DNA of 64,000 nucleotides from Stieleria sp. JC731 (GCF_020966635.1 NZ_JAJKFQ010000002.1:1-64000), one strand, 5' to 3'; shown: positions 53,604 through 63,214, numbered from the stretch's first letter. Numbers and translations are program-made. The notes: generated by a model from the letters alone, not told the origin.

Positions 53604-55940
53604 ATGACCAAGCACGTCCCACGCCGTTCAGCACTTAAAACCCTCGGTGCTAGCGGAGCTTTACTAGGACTCGCCGAGACCTCAAACGCACAAGATTCCG
53701 CCGCCACTTCGGCAACCGCCCCAACCGATTCACCAGTTATCGATTGGGCGGACACGCACGATCGAGTCTGGCTGGGCGGGAACTGTTGGGCAAACCCAAT
53801 GGAAGACTGGGTCATTCGAGACGGCGCCGCCGAATGCATCTCGACCGGCGGCGACCGGAACGTGCATTTGATCACACACCAATTGACGGACCCCACCCAA
53901 CCTTTCCATACCAGTGTTGTCGTCTCGCAAGTCGAACTGGCTGGCAATGACGATGGCGTTGGGTTCCGTATCGGTGTCCGTAGCGACATCAACGAATACC
54001 GCAGCAACGTCTTTGCCAAAAACGGAATCCGGGCTGGCCTGCAAGACGGCGTCCTGTTCATCAATCAAAAGAAAGTTGCGCTCGAAGGCACCAAGTCACC
54101 GCAAAATCTGCGTTTAGCTTTGCAAGGTGAACCGAGCGGTGATCAAGTTCAATTGACGCTTTCAATCATCAACGATGAAGGCTCCGTACTCGGCAGTGTG
54201 CAACACACCGTTGCCAAAGAAGGTGTGCTGGGAAACATTGCGATCGCGAATAGCTTCGATCCTAAATTCCAAAACAAGCAAGGTGCCCGGTACCGTTTCA
54301 GCAACTGGACTGTCAACGGCGATGCCTTCACAATCAACGAGGATCACACCTTTGGTCCGATCCTTTGGACGATGTATTCGCTTAGCGATTCAAGAGGAGA
54401 CGAAGGCTTCGTCCTAAAACTATCCGCGTTAACCGGACCGCTGGGTGAATCCGACAATAAAGACGTCGACCTGCAACTTCAAAACGAGGACGGCTGGGAA
54501 ACGGTCGCAACCGCAGCGCTGGATACCGACGCTTGGACAGCCACCTTCCGGTTGCCCAATTGGGATGCCACGCAACCGAAAAACTACCGCGTCGTTTACC
54601 GTCAACAACATCCCAGCGGAAAAGAAACCGAATCATCTTGGTCGGGCACCATCCGTTCAAATCCGAAGGACCGCCCTCTTCGCTTTGGCGCATTGACCTG
54701 CCAAAACGACTACGCGTTCCCGTATGAACCGGTCGCCGAAAATTTGGTCAAACTGGATCCAGACCTGCTTTATTTCTCGGGTGATCAGCTCTACGAGAAC
54801 CACGGTGGCTATGGAATTATTCGCCGCCCGGCCGATCGTGCGATCCTGAATTACTTGCGCAAGTACTACCAATTCGGCTGGTCGTTTCGCCATGCGATGA
54901 AAGATCGTCCGACGCTGTGTCTACCGGACGATCACGACGTGTTCCAAGGCAACATCTGGGGCGAAGGCGGCGCGCCAATGGATGTCGAAACCGGCGGGGC
55001 GTCTTCGAATGGTGGCTATATCGAACCGGCCAAGATGGTCAACGTGGTTCATAAAACCAACTGCGCCCATCACCCCGATTGCTACGATCCGACACCCTGC
55101 AAACAAGACATCAGCGTTTACTATGGCGACATGGTTTACGGAGGCGTTGGCTTTGCGATCATCGCCGACCGGCAATGGAAAAGCGGCCCCCAGCGTGTCG
55201 ACACTGGATCGGGACGTGCCGATCACCTTAGCGACCCCGATATCGATCCGCTGCGACTGGATAAGCCCGGGCTGGTCTTGCTGGGCGACCGACAACACGA
55301 ATTCTTGAAAGACTGGGCGTCCGACTGGCGCGGCCATTCGATCAAGGTGCTGCTCAGCCAAACCGTCTTCGCGGGCGTGGCGACTCACCACGGCGGATAC
55401 AACGGCTACCTCGTTGCCGACTTGGACTGTGGTGGCTGGCCACAAACTCAACGCGACGTCGCGATCAAGTTGGCCACCCCCGCAAAGCCGCTCCACATCA
55501 ACGGCGACCAACACATCAGCTCGCTCGTTCAATACGGTGTCGATAAACAGCGCGATAGCTTTTGGTCGTTTTGCACCCCAGCGATCGCTGCCGGATACCC
55601 ACGCTGGTGGCGAGCTGACGAAGTCGGCATGGAGCACACCAACCGCCCAAGCCATGGCATGGAGCACACCGGCGAATACCTCGATGGGTTAGGCAACAAA
55701 GTCTATGTCTACACAGTTGGCAATCCCATCGTCCCGACGGCTAAGAACCGATACGAGAAAGCTCACCAGAAAGGCAGCGGCTTTGGTTATGTCGTGATCG
55801 ACCCGAAGGAACGAACCTATGTTGTCAATTCCTATCGGTTCTTAATCGATGCGACAGACGGAAAGGCAGAGAACCAATTTCCGAACTGGCCGGTCACAAT
55901 CCACCAAGATGAAAACGGTGGTGCAAACCGGATCTCGTAG
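53604..55940 (+). CDS. Tat-exported PhoD-like metallophosphoesterase
   Basis: A 778-residue protein with a twin-arginine leader (VPRRSALKTLGASGALLG). Residues about 45-250 form a beta-rich domain of laminin-G/concanavalin-like character, about 255-350 a second beta domain, and about 355-760 a PhoD-like phosphatase. Metal-site landmarks are DLLYFSGDQLYENHGG near 392, CLPDDHDVFQGNIWGEGG near 436, LLGDRQHEFLKDW near 553 and INGDQHISSLVQYG near 632. Such enzymes hydrolyse phosphodiesters or monoesters with Ca/Fe-type sites. Phosphate scavenging is likely but not shown; no pho box was identified. Confidence 0.88.
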   Translation: MTKHVPRRSALKTLGASGALLGLAETSNAQDSAATSATAPTDSPVIDWADTHDRVWLGGNCWANPMEDWVIRDGAAECISTGGDRNVHLITHQLTDPTQPFHTSVVVSQVELAGNDDGVGFRIGVRSDINEYRSNVFAKNGIRAGLQDGVLFINQKKVALEGTKSPQNLRLALQGEPSGDQVQLTLSIINDEGSVLGSVQHTVAKEGVLGNIAIANSFDPKFQNKQGARYRFSNWTVNGDAFTINEDHTFGPILWTMYSLSDSRGDEGFVLKLSALTGPLGESDNKDVDLQLQNEDGWETVATAALDTDAWTATFRLPNWDATQPKNYRVVYRQQHPSGKETESSWSGTIRSNPKDRPLRFGALTCQNDYAFPYEPVAENLVKLDPDLLYFSGDQLYENHGGYGIIRRPADRAILNYLRKYYQFGWSFRHAMKDRPTLCLPDDHDVFQGNIWGEGGAPMDVETGGASSNGGYIEPAKMVNVVHKTNCAHHPDCYDPTPCKQDISVYYGDMVYGGVGFAIIADRQWKSGPQRVDTGSGRADHLSDPDIDPLRLDKPGLVLLGDRQHEFLKDWASDWRGHSIKVLLSQTVFAGVATHHGGYNGYLVADLDCGGWPQTQRDVAIKLATPAKPLHINGDQHISSLVQYGVDKQRDSFWSFCTPAIAAGYPRWWRADEVGMEHTNRPSHGMEHTGEYLDGLGNKVYVYTVGNPIVPTAKNRYEKAHQKGSGFGYVVIDPKERTYVVNSYRFLIDATDGKAENQFPNWPVTIHQDENGGANRIS

Positions 55941-55944
55941 TTGA

Positions 55945-56844
55945 CTATCGTGACGAGTCTTCTTGCTGAGGCGTTTGAACACCCATGCCCCAGCTTTCGA
56001 CTTTGCGTCTCCAGTCCTTGATCAATGCTCCAAGCAGGAACGCCGCGTTGGATGCGTACCGCGGCACCAACCGCTTTGGATCGCTGAACATACGATAGGC
56101 CCATTCGGCACCTAATTTCTGCCAGACCTTAGGTGCTCGCTTGGCCGTCCCCGCGATGAAATCGAACGAAGCACCAAGCTGGATACTGACCGGAACGCCC
56201 AAGCGTTTGTAATTCTCATGAATCCAACGTTCTCCCTTGGGCTGGCCGAAGGCGACCAACAAGATTTGCGCGTCGGACTCGCGAATGCGTTGATCCTGGG
56301 CAAGTTGCTCCTGCTCGGTCAGCTGTCGAAACGGAGGCGACTCGATCCCTGCGATTCGCATCCCGGGATAGTCGCGAGCAAGTCGCTTCGCGCAAGCCTC
56401 CGCGACACCGGCTTCACCGCCTAGAAAATAAATGCCCCAACGGTTTTGGCTTGCCGCCTGGGCAAGCTTGTAAATCATCTCGCTACCGGCCACGCGTTCG
56501 GGCAGTTCCTGCGGACCGAGCTTGCTGCGCCAAACGATGGGCTGGCCGTCGGCAAGGATCAGATCCGCCTGTTCGGTAATCGCCGGCATGTCGGGCTGCT
56601 GCGCGTGCAACATGACGTAGTTCAGATTTGCCGTGATCACATAGCTGGGCTCTCCACGTCGAATCAATGCCTCGATCCGCTCCACCGCTTGATCCATATC
56701 CACACAATCAAATGGCACGTCCCAGACCGAGACACGTTCCAAAGCGGGCAAGGGATCGGGAACTTGCGGTGTCGGTTGCGGGGGAAGCACAACAGGAGCG
56801 ACGGATGGAACGCTGGTGAACGATCCTGTCGGTTGAATGGACAT
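55945..56844 (-). CDS. WecG/TagA/CpsF family glycosyltransferase
   Basis: A 299-residue GT26 enzyme. The first 45 residues are Pro/Val-rich and unstructured. The family domain spans about 40-280: VITANLNYVMLHAQQPD, ADLILADGQPIVWRSKLGPQELPERVAGSEM in pieces, WGIYFLGGEAGVAEACAKRL, LLVAFGQPKGERWIHEN and GASFDFIAGTAKRAPKVWQKLGAEWAYRM in pieces. These enzymes transfer N-acetylmannosaminuronate or similar sugars to lipid-linked carriers for surface polysaccharides. No other polysaccharide genes adjoin it. It is convergent with the PhoD gene, with only 4 bases between the two. Confidence 0.93.
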   Translation of the reverse strand: MSIQPTGSFTSVPSVAPVVLPPQPTPQVPDPLPALERVSVWDVPFDCVDMDQAVERIEALIRRGEPSYVITANLNYVMLHAQQPDMPAITEQADLILADGQPIVWRSKLGPQELPERVAGSEMIYKLAQAASQNRWGIYFLGGEAGVAEACAKRLARDYPGMRIAGIESPPFRQLTEQEQLAQDQRIRESDAQILLVAFGQPKGERWIHENYKRLGVPVSIQLGASFDFIAGTAKRAPKVWQKLGAEWAYRMFSDPKRLVPRYASNAAFLLGALIKDWRRKVESWGMGVQTPQQEDSSR

Positions 56845-57012
56845 AAGGCAAGTTGATCAGCCAAAGGCAAAAAGTCGGGACAGCCCGTTAGGGCACGCAA
56901 CGCAAAAGTCTAGGTCCCCGCTTCGCGTCATCGCCGAACGCGTTAAAGTTGGTGCACCAGCCTTGACTGGCCAATTCGTTTTCTGCCGATTTGAACGATT
57001 TTATTGATACCT

Positions 57013-58152
57013 ATGGAACGCTCCGAATCCTCGCTCCCGATCACGATCGTCATCACCGTCGAAGGGCTATCGACGGCCCCACTTGGATGCTACGGCAGCT
57101 CGATTGGCGAGACTCCTGCGATCGATGACATCGCCGCCAGCGGAGTCGTTTTCGATCGCTGGACGAGCCCCGTCGACCAGCCTTCTGGTTTGATCCGCCG
57201 CTGGCTTTCGGCTTGCAGCGAGCCGATTCAGAATGAAGCCCCCGAATCGATATTCGTCACCGATGATCACGAACTCGATACCGAAGTCTTCGATGCGGTT
57301 TTCGGTGCTTGCTGGAAACTGGATCCGAAGATCGGCGGGCACATCGCGCCAAGCATCGACCGAACTCGGCTGGCGAAAAGCTTTTTCGAACTGATGGACC
57401 ACATCGAGCCCGATACAGAACTCGCGTGGCTTCACACCGCAACACTACGTGACTGCTGGGACTGGGTCGAAGTCACGTTGCCCGATCCCGACGAAAACGA
57501 CGAGCCCCCCAGCGAAGAATTCGTTGACAAAGAAGAAGCCGAACCGATCGAACCACTTCAGTTGCCCGACAACGCCAGTGTTCCATGTTTGGATCTTGAA
57601 TCGGGCTTTCAGCCAGAATCGGAACGCCATCCGGACCTTCTGTTTTCATGGATGCAGCGATACGCCAACCAAGTCTTTGTCCTCGACACCATGGTTGATG
57701 CTTTGTTGCAGTTTCTTGGTGACCGCCCTTGCACAGTGATCATCGCTGGTGCCAGCGGATTCTCACTCGGCGACAACCAATGGATCGGTCATCATGTCGG
57801 GCCGCTACGCAGCTCCGATTTGCGACTGCCGATGATCGTTTCCGGACAAACACCGCTGCGTGTTCCGTCGGTGACGTCCGCCGATCAATTCGCAAATATC
57901 ATTCGCGCCGCCATCGCCGGACAAAGCTGTATGACCCCGAACAGCTGGTCCCATCGCGATGAAGAATTCCATCCGCTCATCCAAACCGAATCCGATCGTG
58001 CGAAAAAAGCGGTAACAACAGCGTCATGGTTCCTGGTCAACGAAGACGATGACGCTGCGAACGCGAAACTGTTCCTAAAACCTGATGACCTCAACGATGT
58101 GAACGACATCGCTAGGCTGAAAGCCGATGTGGTCGACCGACTGAACTCATAA
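57013..58152 (+). CDS. Sulfatase-fold protein without catalytic residues
   Basis: A 379-residue cytoplasmic-looking protein (no signal peptide). The sulfatase outline is visible: ITIVITVEGLSTAPLGCYGSS near 10 corresponds to the metal-binding strand, ETPAIDDIAASGVVFDRWTSP follows, and VIIAGASGFSLGDNQWIGHH with LRLPMIVSG matches the C-terminal part. The key residues are replaced: VEG where VDD/VDC is usual, SPVDQPSGL where the CxPSR Cys-Arg should be, and GASG where SDHG is expected. Residues about 158-180 are an acidic linker (DPDENDEPPSEEF). It therefore probably binds rather than cleaves. Start at the ATG at 57013; a TTG three codons earlier is less likely. Confidence 0.75.
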   Translation: MERSESSLPITIVITVEGLSTAPLGCYGSSIGETPAIDDIAASGVVFDRWTSPVDQPSGLIRRWLSACSEPIQNEAPESIFVTDDHELDTEVFDAVFGACWKLDPKIGGHIAPSIDRTRLAKSFFELMDHIEPDTELAWLHTATLRDCWDWVEVTLPDPDENDEPPSEEFVDKEEAEPIEPLQLPDNASVPCLDLESGFQPESERHPDLLFSWMQRYANQVFVLDTMVDALLQFLGDRPCTVIIAGASGFSLGDNQWIGHHVGPLRSSDLRLPMIVSGQTPLRVPSVTSADQFANIIRAAIAGQSCMTPNSWSHRDEEFHPLIQTESDRAKKAVTTASWFLVNEDDDAANAKLFLKPDDLNDVNDIARLKADVVDRLNS

Positions 58153-58207
58153 GCACCCCAGTCGTGGTGCAATTTCATTAAATAGGCACCGCCCTGTTGC
58201 GACCGAC

Positions 58208-59368
58208 CTAGAGTGAGCGGCGATAGATCATGCGAACGTCCTGATCAAATTGATCCACTTGGCTTAGCCGAAACAGTGGAACACGATCAAGCCGCTCGAT
58301 CCCCGATCCCAAAACCGGTCCCGGTGCGCTCGCGCCACCGAACAGTTTGGGTCCGACGTAAGCGTGAATCTCATCGATCAGGCACTGCTCAGCCGATTCA
58401 CCCAACAGACTAGCCATCAGCGTGGGCCCGCCTTCGACCATCAAATTGGTAGCCGGTTGCTGACCATCGAACCCTTCGGCGCAAAGCCTTAGGATCTTTT
58501 GTATGTCGTAGTTTTCGGCATAGCAAACGATCCCACGATCTTCCAATCGCTGCCGTTCGTCGGGATCGACGAACGGACTGGTAAACAGATACGTCGGAAT
58601 CTGTTTCGCTGATTGCACCAGCTTCGAATCAACCGGTGGTAACCTTCCCCGCGAAAATACCATCCGCTTGGCAACGCGGGGAGGATCGATGGGTTTACCA
58701 CTTTCGTCAGTCGCACGCGCGTTCAGCATCGGATCATCAGCCAGCACGGTTCCCATGCCAACAAGAATGGCGTCGACGCGGCCCCGCAATTGATGAACAT
58801 GTCGACGCGATTCGGGTCCCGATATCCACTGGCTTTCACCGGTGGTCGTGGCTACCCGGCCGTCGATCGTCATCGCCCACTTGGCGATGACCCAAGGCAA
58901 GCCTTCACGCAATCGCTTTAGATAGGGCGCATTTAACGCTTCGGCTTCCGCTTGCAGTACACCGACGGTGACTTCCACACCGGCATCACGCAGTTGCTGC
59001 AGACCTCCGCCAGCAACTTTGGGAAACGGATCCTGCATCGCGATCACGACTCGCGCAACCTTTGCACGGATTAACGCTTCGCTACACGGTGGCGTTTTGC
59101 CGAAGTGACAGCACGGTTCAAGCGTTACATAAGCCGTCGCAGACTCGGCATCGGCTGCCGAAGCGAGACTTCGAAGAGCTTCGACTTCGGCATGAGGGCC
59201 ACCGAACTTTTGGTGGTCCCCTTGTCCGATCAGTTGTCCGTCCTTGACCAGAACGCAGCCGACCATCGGGTTCGGCTCGACATGACCTTCGCCACACACG
59301 GCTAGCGTCAACGCTTTTCGCATCCACGATTCGTCGTCGTGGCAATGATCAGAATCGGTGAGCGTCAT
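58208..59368 (-). CDS. ribD: Riboflavin biosynthesis deaminase/reductase RibD
   Basis: A 386-residue bifunctional enzyme. The N-terminal deaminase (about 15-155) has the zinc motif HAEVEAL and PCCHFGKTPPC; the C-terminal reductase (about 160-380) has KWAMTIDGRVATTTGESQWISG in pieces and VEGGPTLMASLL. It performs the second and third steps of riboflavin synthesis from GTP. It starts 9 bases after the SEC-C gene stop on the same strand, so it is probably translated from that transcript. No FMN riboswitch is visible in the small gap, and no other rib genes adjoin it. Confidence 0.96.
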   Translation of the reverse strand: MTLTDSDHCHDDESWMRKALTLAVCGEGHVEPNPMVGCVLVKDGQLIGQGDHQKFGGPHAEVEALRSLASAADAESATAYVTLEPCCHFGKTPPCSEALIRAKVARVVIAMQDPFPKVAGGGLQQLRDAGVEVTVGVLQAEAEALNAPYLKRLREGLPWVIAKWAMTIDGRVATTTGESQWISGPESRRHVHQLRGRVDAILVGMGTVLADDPMLNARATDESGKPIDPPRVAKRMVFSRGRLPPVDSKLVQSAKQIPTYLFTSPFVDPDERQRLEDRGIVCYAENYDIQKILRLCAEGFDGQQPATNLMVEGGPTLMASLLGESAEQCLIDEIHAYVGPKLFGGASAPGPVLGSGIERLDRVPLFRLSQVDQFDQDVRMIYRRSL

Positions 59369-59377
59369 TCGTGGCTA

Positions 59378-61558
59378 TCAGTCCATTCCGGGAACCCAAA
59401 GCTTTCCGCCGCCACCGGAATTGGATTCGCCTGGGCTATCGGGAGTCCAAAGGCCTTCGGAGCTTTGACCGCCGGATGCTTGCGGTGCGGGGGCCGGAAC
59501 GAAGTCGTTTCCGGGTGCGGGGCCGGGGGCGCCCTGAGGTGCACGCAGCGACCCGTCTGGACGAATGACGCCGAGTTGCACCAAGACTTGCTGAACACGA
59601 GCCATGACAGCTGGGTCGTTTCCGTAATTCTTTTCGATCTCCATGATCGTGCTACGGAAACCGTCTTGGTCAGCGGACATCAGACATAGCTCCATCTGCA
59701 TCAACAGAACGGGAGCAAAATTCAACTGATTGGCCTTGGCATACTCAGTCGCTGTGGAGCCCATCGCGAACGCGGCTTGAGGATCGCCAATCGACATCAT
59801 CTGGATCAGGTAGCCTTCCATCACCAGTTGCTTTTCTTCCGCCGATTCGGCAGTCGGAGCTTGTTTTTCGACGAGCAGTGCGGCGAATTTGCGAGCCGCT
59901 TCACGGGCGCCAACTTGCCGCGCTGACGAAGCCAAGTAGTACAGCGAAATGCAGTCCGAATCGGACGCATCGATCCGGAACAGGTCGGCCGGATTCACCA
60001 TATTGGCTTCTTCATTGGCCGGCTTCAAAGGTGGCAAGGCGTCAACCTTGGCGATTTCGCGAATCGCGTCCAAGACACCGTCGAGGCTTTGTAAACGCTC
60101 TTGGCCTTCGAGAATGCGGATATAGATCCCTCGCTGCATTGCTTTGGAATCATCGTCGGCGATCTCGCCTAAAGATTTCCCCTCGAATAACGGAAGCTTG
60201 ATCGAGGCGGCACGCACAGGAATGTTCTTCTGCGCAAACTCTCGATTGAACTTAGTCATCTCCGCCATTGATGTCGGATCTTTCACCCGAACCGGTCGCA
60301 GATCTAGTTCGACCATCAGAGGCGTCGGCAGCGGTTCACCGACAGTGATTTCACCTTCGGGAATCGCTTCAGAGAAAATCGACTTTACATCATCGATCTG
60401 ATCTTGCGCAACATCGTATGCAATGACGTGAGGCCCTTGATCGGTTTGGCGTCCGTAGACACATGCGATGCAAAGGTTGACCGGGGCATCTGCACCAGCG
60501 GTGTCTTCGGAGCTATCGGGAAGCTCGCGATCACCGACAAAGAATGCCGATCGCGGTGGAACACTGTCGTCACTGATTTTCAAGCGTGCAAGCTGTGCAG
60601 GTTCCATCTGGCGAACGCGGCTATTGGCCGACAGCGCCATTTCGGCTTGGTCGATGTCATTAAAATCGGCGCGAACATTTGCGGACTCGACGGCCAGAAC
60701 GTCGCGTTCTTTCAACAAGGCCGCGATCGCACCGTAGCGTTGACGCTCCAGCAGATCGAGGGCTTCGACTTGCGAAAGCTGCTGTGCCATTTCGGCTTGT
60801 CGATCGACATCGCCACGCCAAATCGCGCATCGCAGCAGACCTGACAACACCGCGGCTTGTCCCGGAGCGGTTCGTCGCAAAGATTCGAACTTATCCTGAG
60901 CAAGCAGGACTTTGTTGACATCAAGTAGTGCGATCGCTTCGTCGTAACGCTCTTGCCAATCGACACCGCTTTGGCATTCGATCAGGTCTGGGATGTGCTT
61001 GAGCAGATGGTTGATCATCGGCGAGCTGTCAAGCTGATTCATGAAGTTACCAGCATCCGAGGAGTCGTATCCCGACGCCCCCAGTGGCAACATCGCAAAT
61101 AACCGTGCCGATAGGATTGATTCGTTCTGGACCAAGCCCATCGCGACAAGCATGGCGACGTCCATCAAAAATGAATCGACGTTTTGGCCGCTTTCGTTGA
61201 ATGCTTCCAAAAGCGAATCGGTCGCAACCTGCATCTCACCTTTGGCGACGCTAACGGCAGCACGCTGTGTCAGGGCCAATGGGTTGGACGGTTGCAAACG
61301 AATGAATCGCTCGGCATTGTCGGCCAAGGAATCAAATTCTTGCAGACTGATCAGCAAACGCCCGCGGATCGCCAAGGCCCACGCCGCATCGGAATGCTCG
61401 TCCAAAATCGAACGCAAACGATCCAAGGCGGGAACGATCTGTCCGCCCTCGACCATCTTCAGCACCTGATCCATCTGCCCGACGGAATCTTTGCATTTGC
61501 AGAATTTGATTTTCTTTCCATTGCCACAAGGACAAATTGCATATGGATCGACAGACAT
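59378..61558 (-). CDS. SEC-C motif protein with helical repeats
   Basis: A 726-residue soluble protein. An N-terminal zinc-binding SEC-C motif (ICPCGNGKKIKFCKCKD, about 8-24) is followed by long alpha-helical TPR-like stretches (VPALDRLRSILDEHSDAAWALAIRGRLLISL in pieces, near 40; LTQRAAVSVAKGEMQVATDSL; SGLLRCAIWRGDVDRQAEMA). The C-terminus is a Pro/Gly/Ser-rich tail. SEC-C is best known as the SecB/ribosome-binding end of SecA and from stand-alone adaptor proteins. The domain at the very N-terminus of a TPR-like protein is a planctomycete arrangement whose role I cannot name. It heads the transcript that includes ribD. Confidence 0.82.
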   Translation of the reverse strand: MSVDPYAICPCGNGKKIKFCKCKDSVGQMDQVLKMVEGGQIVPALDRLRSILDEHSDAAWALAIRGRLLISLQEFDSLADNAERFIRLQPSNPLALTQRAAVSVAKGEMQVATDSLLEAFNESGQNVDSFLMDVAMLVAMGLVQNESILSARLFAMLPLGASGYDSSDAGNFMNQLDSSPMINHLLKHIPDLIECQSGVDWQERYDEAIALLDVNKVLLAQDKFESLRRTAPGQAAVLSGLLRCAIWRGDVDRQAEMAQQLSQVEALDLLERQRYGAIAALLKERDVLAVESANVRADFNDIDQAEMALSANSRVRQMEPAQLARLKISDDSVPPRSAFFVGDRELPDSSEDTAGADAPVNLCIACVYGRQTDQGPHVIAYDVAQDQIDDVKSIFSEAIPEGEITVGEPLPTPLMVELDLRPVRVKDPTSMAEMTKFNREFAQKNIPVRAASIKLPLFEGKSLGEIADDDSKAMQRGIYIRILEGQERLQSLDGVLDAIREIAKVDALPPLKPANEEANMVNPADLFRIDASDSDCISLYYLASSARQVGAREAARKFAALLVEKQAPTAESAEEKQLVMEGYLIQMMSIGDPQAAFAMGSTATEYAKANQLNFAPVLLMQMELCLMSADQDGFRSTIMEIEKNYGNDPAVMARVQQVLVQLGVIRPDGSLRAPQGAPGPAPGNDFVPAPAPQASGGQSSEGLWTPDSPGESNSGGGGKLWVPGMD

Positions 61559-61893
61559 GAATGCTGATTGCCAAAGTTAGGGGAGGCGAGCCGTTTCCGC
61601 TCACCGATGGGGGGCCTGCCGTTCAGACAAGCTCACAATTTGATCAAGACCGTTGCGAAGGCGATTGTTTGATCGCTAAACAATACGCAAGAACGGTCGC
61701 TTCGAAGGCCCCTATCGTACCACGATCACGGCGATTTCCCCAAGCCCTGGATTTGGCCCCAAGTCGGCCAGATTAGCTCGAAAATCACGGTCCCGAGGCT
61801 CTTTCCCCCAAGGATCGACAGAGGCATCCGAGCGCAACTGGCTTGCCAATAACGCAACGATGATGATGGAAAAAGCCAAGTGCCAGCAAAAGC
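61559..61893. other. Intergenic region, no supported gene
   Basis: 335 bp between two minus-strand genes. It must contain the promoter of the SEC-C gene at its left edge, reading left. No hairpin with a T-run or repeat was found. Confidence 0.5.
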
Positions 61894-62454
61894 TCAGGTT
61901 TCAAAAGCTTGTAACAAAAACCGCAAAGCTCGCGTCTCGATCCCAGGACAACTGCTATCACGGGGACCTGCCACGTTTAGAACCGACGGTTTGGTGACCG
62001 ATAGCCAACGCCGCAGCTCGACAACACAACTGTCGTCCAGCTTCAGACTGAAACAGGGACGACCGTGTCGCTTGGCTAAACGTTGCGTCAGCAAGGTGCC
62101 GCCTTTGAGTTTGCCTTCATACAGAATCAGTGTCGCGTCACTATCGATGACATTCTGTTCCGTCCGAGGTGGGTACTCTGGCGATTCCATTTCATCCAAC
62201 TGATAGCGACTGGGGATCGAACCGTCCTCGCTGAGCCGACCTTTCGGACACCAGCCTCCGTGATCAATTCCCAACGCTATCGCGGCTTCTAATCCCGCGC
62301 GGTCCACACCGGTTTGCCCGCCAGAAACGATTCGATGTGGCAGAAAGGTCGGCAAGCTATCGTCAGTATTCAAATCACAAAACAGATGTCGAGTCTTCGC
62401 AGGTAATGGTTTCGAATGGGCAATGGTTTCGAACAAGCAACGGACGACGTTCAA
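61894..62454 (-). CDS. cpYpsA-type SLOG family protein (putative molybdenum carrier)
   Basis: Up to 186 residues. The family signature is clear: IVSGGQTGVDRAGLEAA, GGWCPKGRLSEDG, ESPEYPPRTEQNVIDSDATLIL and KGGTLLT. This is the circularly permuted YpsA branch of the SLOG/Rossmann superfamily, also annotated as putative molybdenum carrier; it probably binds a nucleotide or small ligand. The 5' end is uncertain: the frame opens with a TTG at 62454, no ATG precedes the domain, and a TTG at 62355 would give a protein starting close to the domain. The RluA gene ends 13 bases upstream, so these are probably one operon. Confidence 0.82.
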   Translation of the reverse strand: MNVVRCLFETIAHSKPLPAKTRHLFCDLNTDDSLPTFLPHRIVSGGQTGVDRAGLEAAIALGIDHGGWCPKGRLSEDGSIPSRYQLDEMESPEYPPRTEQNVIDSDATLILYEGKLKGGTLLTQRLAKRHGRPCFSLKLDDSCVVELRRWLSVTKPSVLNVAGPRDSSCPGIETRALRFLLQAFET

Positions 62455-62467
62455 TCACTTGATGTTA

Positions 62468-63214
62468 CTAGATCCAATCGGCGACCAGGGGTTCGATCTT
62501 AGACATCGACGGCACCCAAGGAAAGTGTTCGGACCACGAGCCCGGGATCGGGGCACTGAATTGTAACCGTTCGCCTTTGGTCGGATGCTCGATGGCCAAC
62601 TGCCAACTGTGCAATGCGATTCCGGGACCGAAGTCTTGCTGGCTTCCATATTTCTTGTCACCGACAACAGGGAAACCTCGGTCGGCGAACTGCAAGCGAA
62701 TTTGATGCTTGCGCCCGGTTAATAACTTCACTGCGACCAGACTGTATTGATCCGATTTGGCTAAAACGGAATACCGCAATTCGGCAAGTTGGCTTTCGTG
62801 CTTCCCATGACGATCCACCCGCATCCGATGAGCGGCGTCGTCCTTATACACCTGGTCGCGAAGGACATTGGGTTCAAGCTCACTTGCCGACGAAGAAATG
62901 TTTCCTTCGACGACAGCCAAGTAGATCTTCGTCGCACGGGTAGTGACTTTTTTGCTTTTCCCTGGGCCTCCAAACTGAATCGTCAATCGCGATGCGGCCT
63001 TGCTGGTGCGGGCGAGGACGAGTGTCCCGGTGGTCAGCCGGTCCAGACGACTGACGACACCGATGTAGACATTCCCGGGTTTGTTGTACTTGCGTTTGAC
63101 GTAGTCGCATGCCCAACGATGCGCAGTCATCTGACCGTCCTCCGCACCCATCGTCGCCATCCCGGCAGGCTTATCGACAACAAGCAAATGATTGTCCTCG
63201 AAGAGCACTTTCAT
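62468..63214 (-). CDS. RluA-family pseudouridine synthase
   Basis: A 248-residue enzyme of the RluA/RluC/RluD group, which isomerises uridine in rRNA or tRNA. The catalytic Asp is in VVSRLDRLTTGTL (about 53-65), the start LFEDNHLLVVDKPAGM is typical, and LLTGRKHQIRLQFADRGFPVVGDKKYG in pieces is the later conserved block. There is no N-terminal S4 domain, so it resembles RluA or the TruC group in size. The ATG at 63214 has GAAGGAAG just upstream and overlaps the cinA-like stop by 4 bases (ATGA). The RNA target is unknown. Confidence 0.92.
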   Translation of the reverse strand: MKVLFEDNHLLVVDKPAGMATMGAEDGQMTAHRWACDYVKRKYNKPGNVYIGVVSRLDRLTTGTLVLARTSKAASRLTIQFGGPGKSKKVTTRATKIYLAVVEGNISSSASELEPNVLRDQVYKDDAAHRMRVDRHGKHESQLAELRYSVLAKSDQYSLVAVKLLTGRKHQIRLQFADRGFPVVGDKKYGSQQDFGPGIALHSWQLAIEHPTKGERLQFSAPIPGSWSEHFPWVPSMSKIEPLVADWI

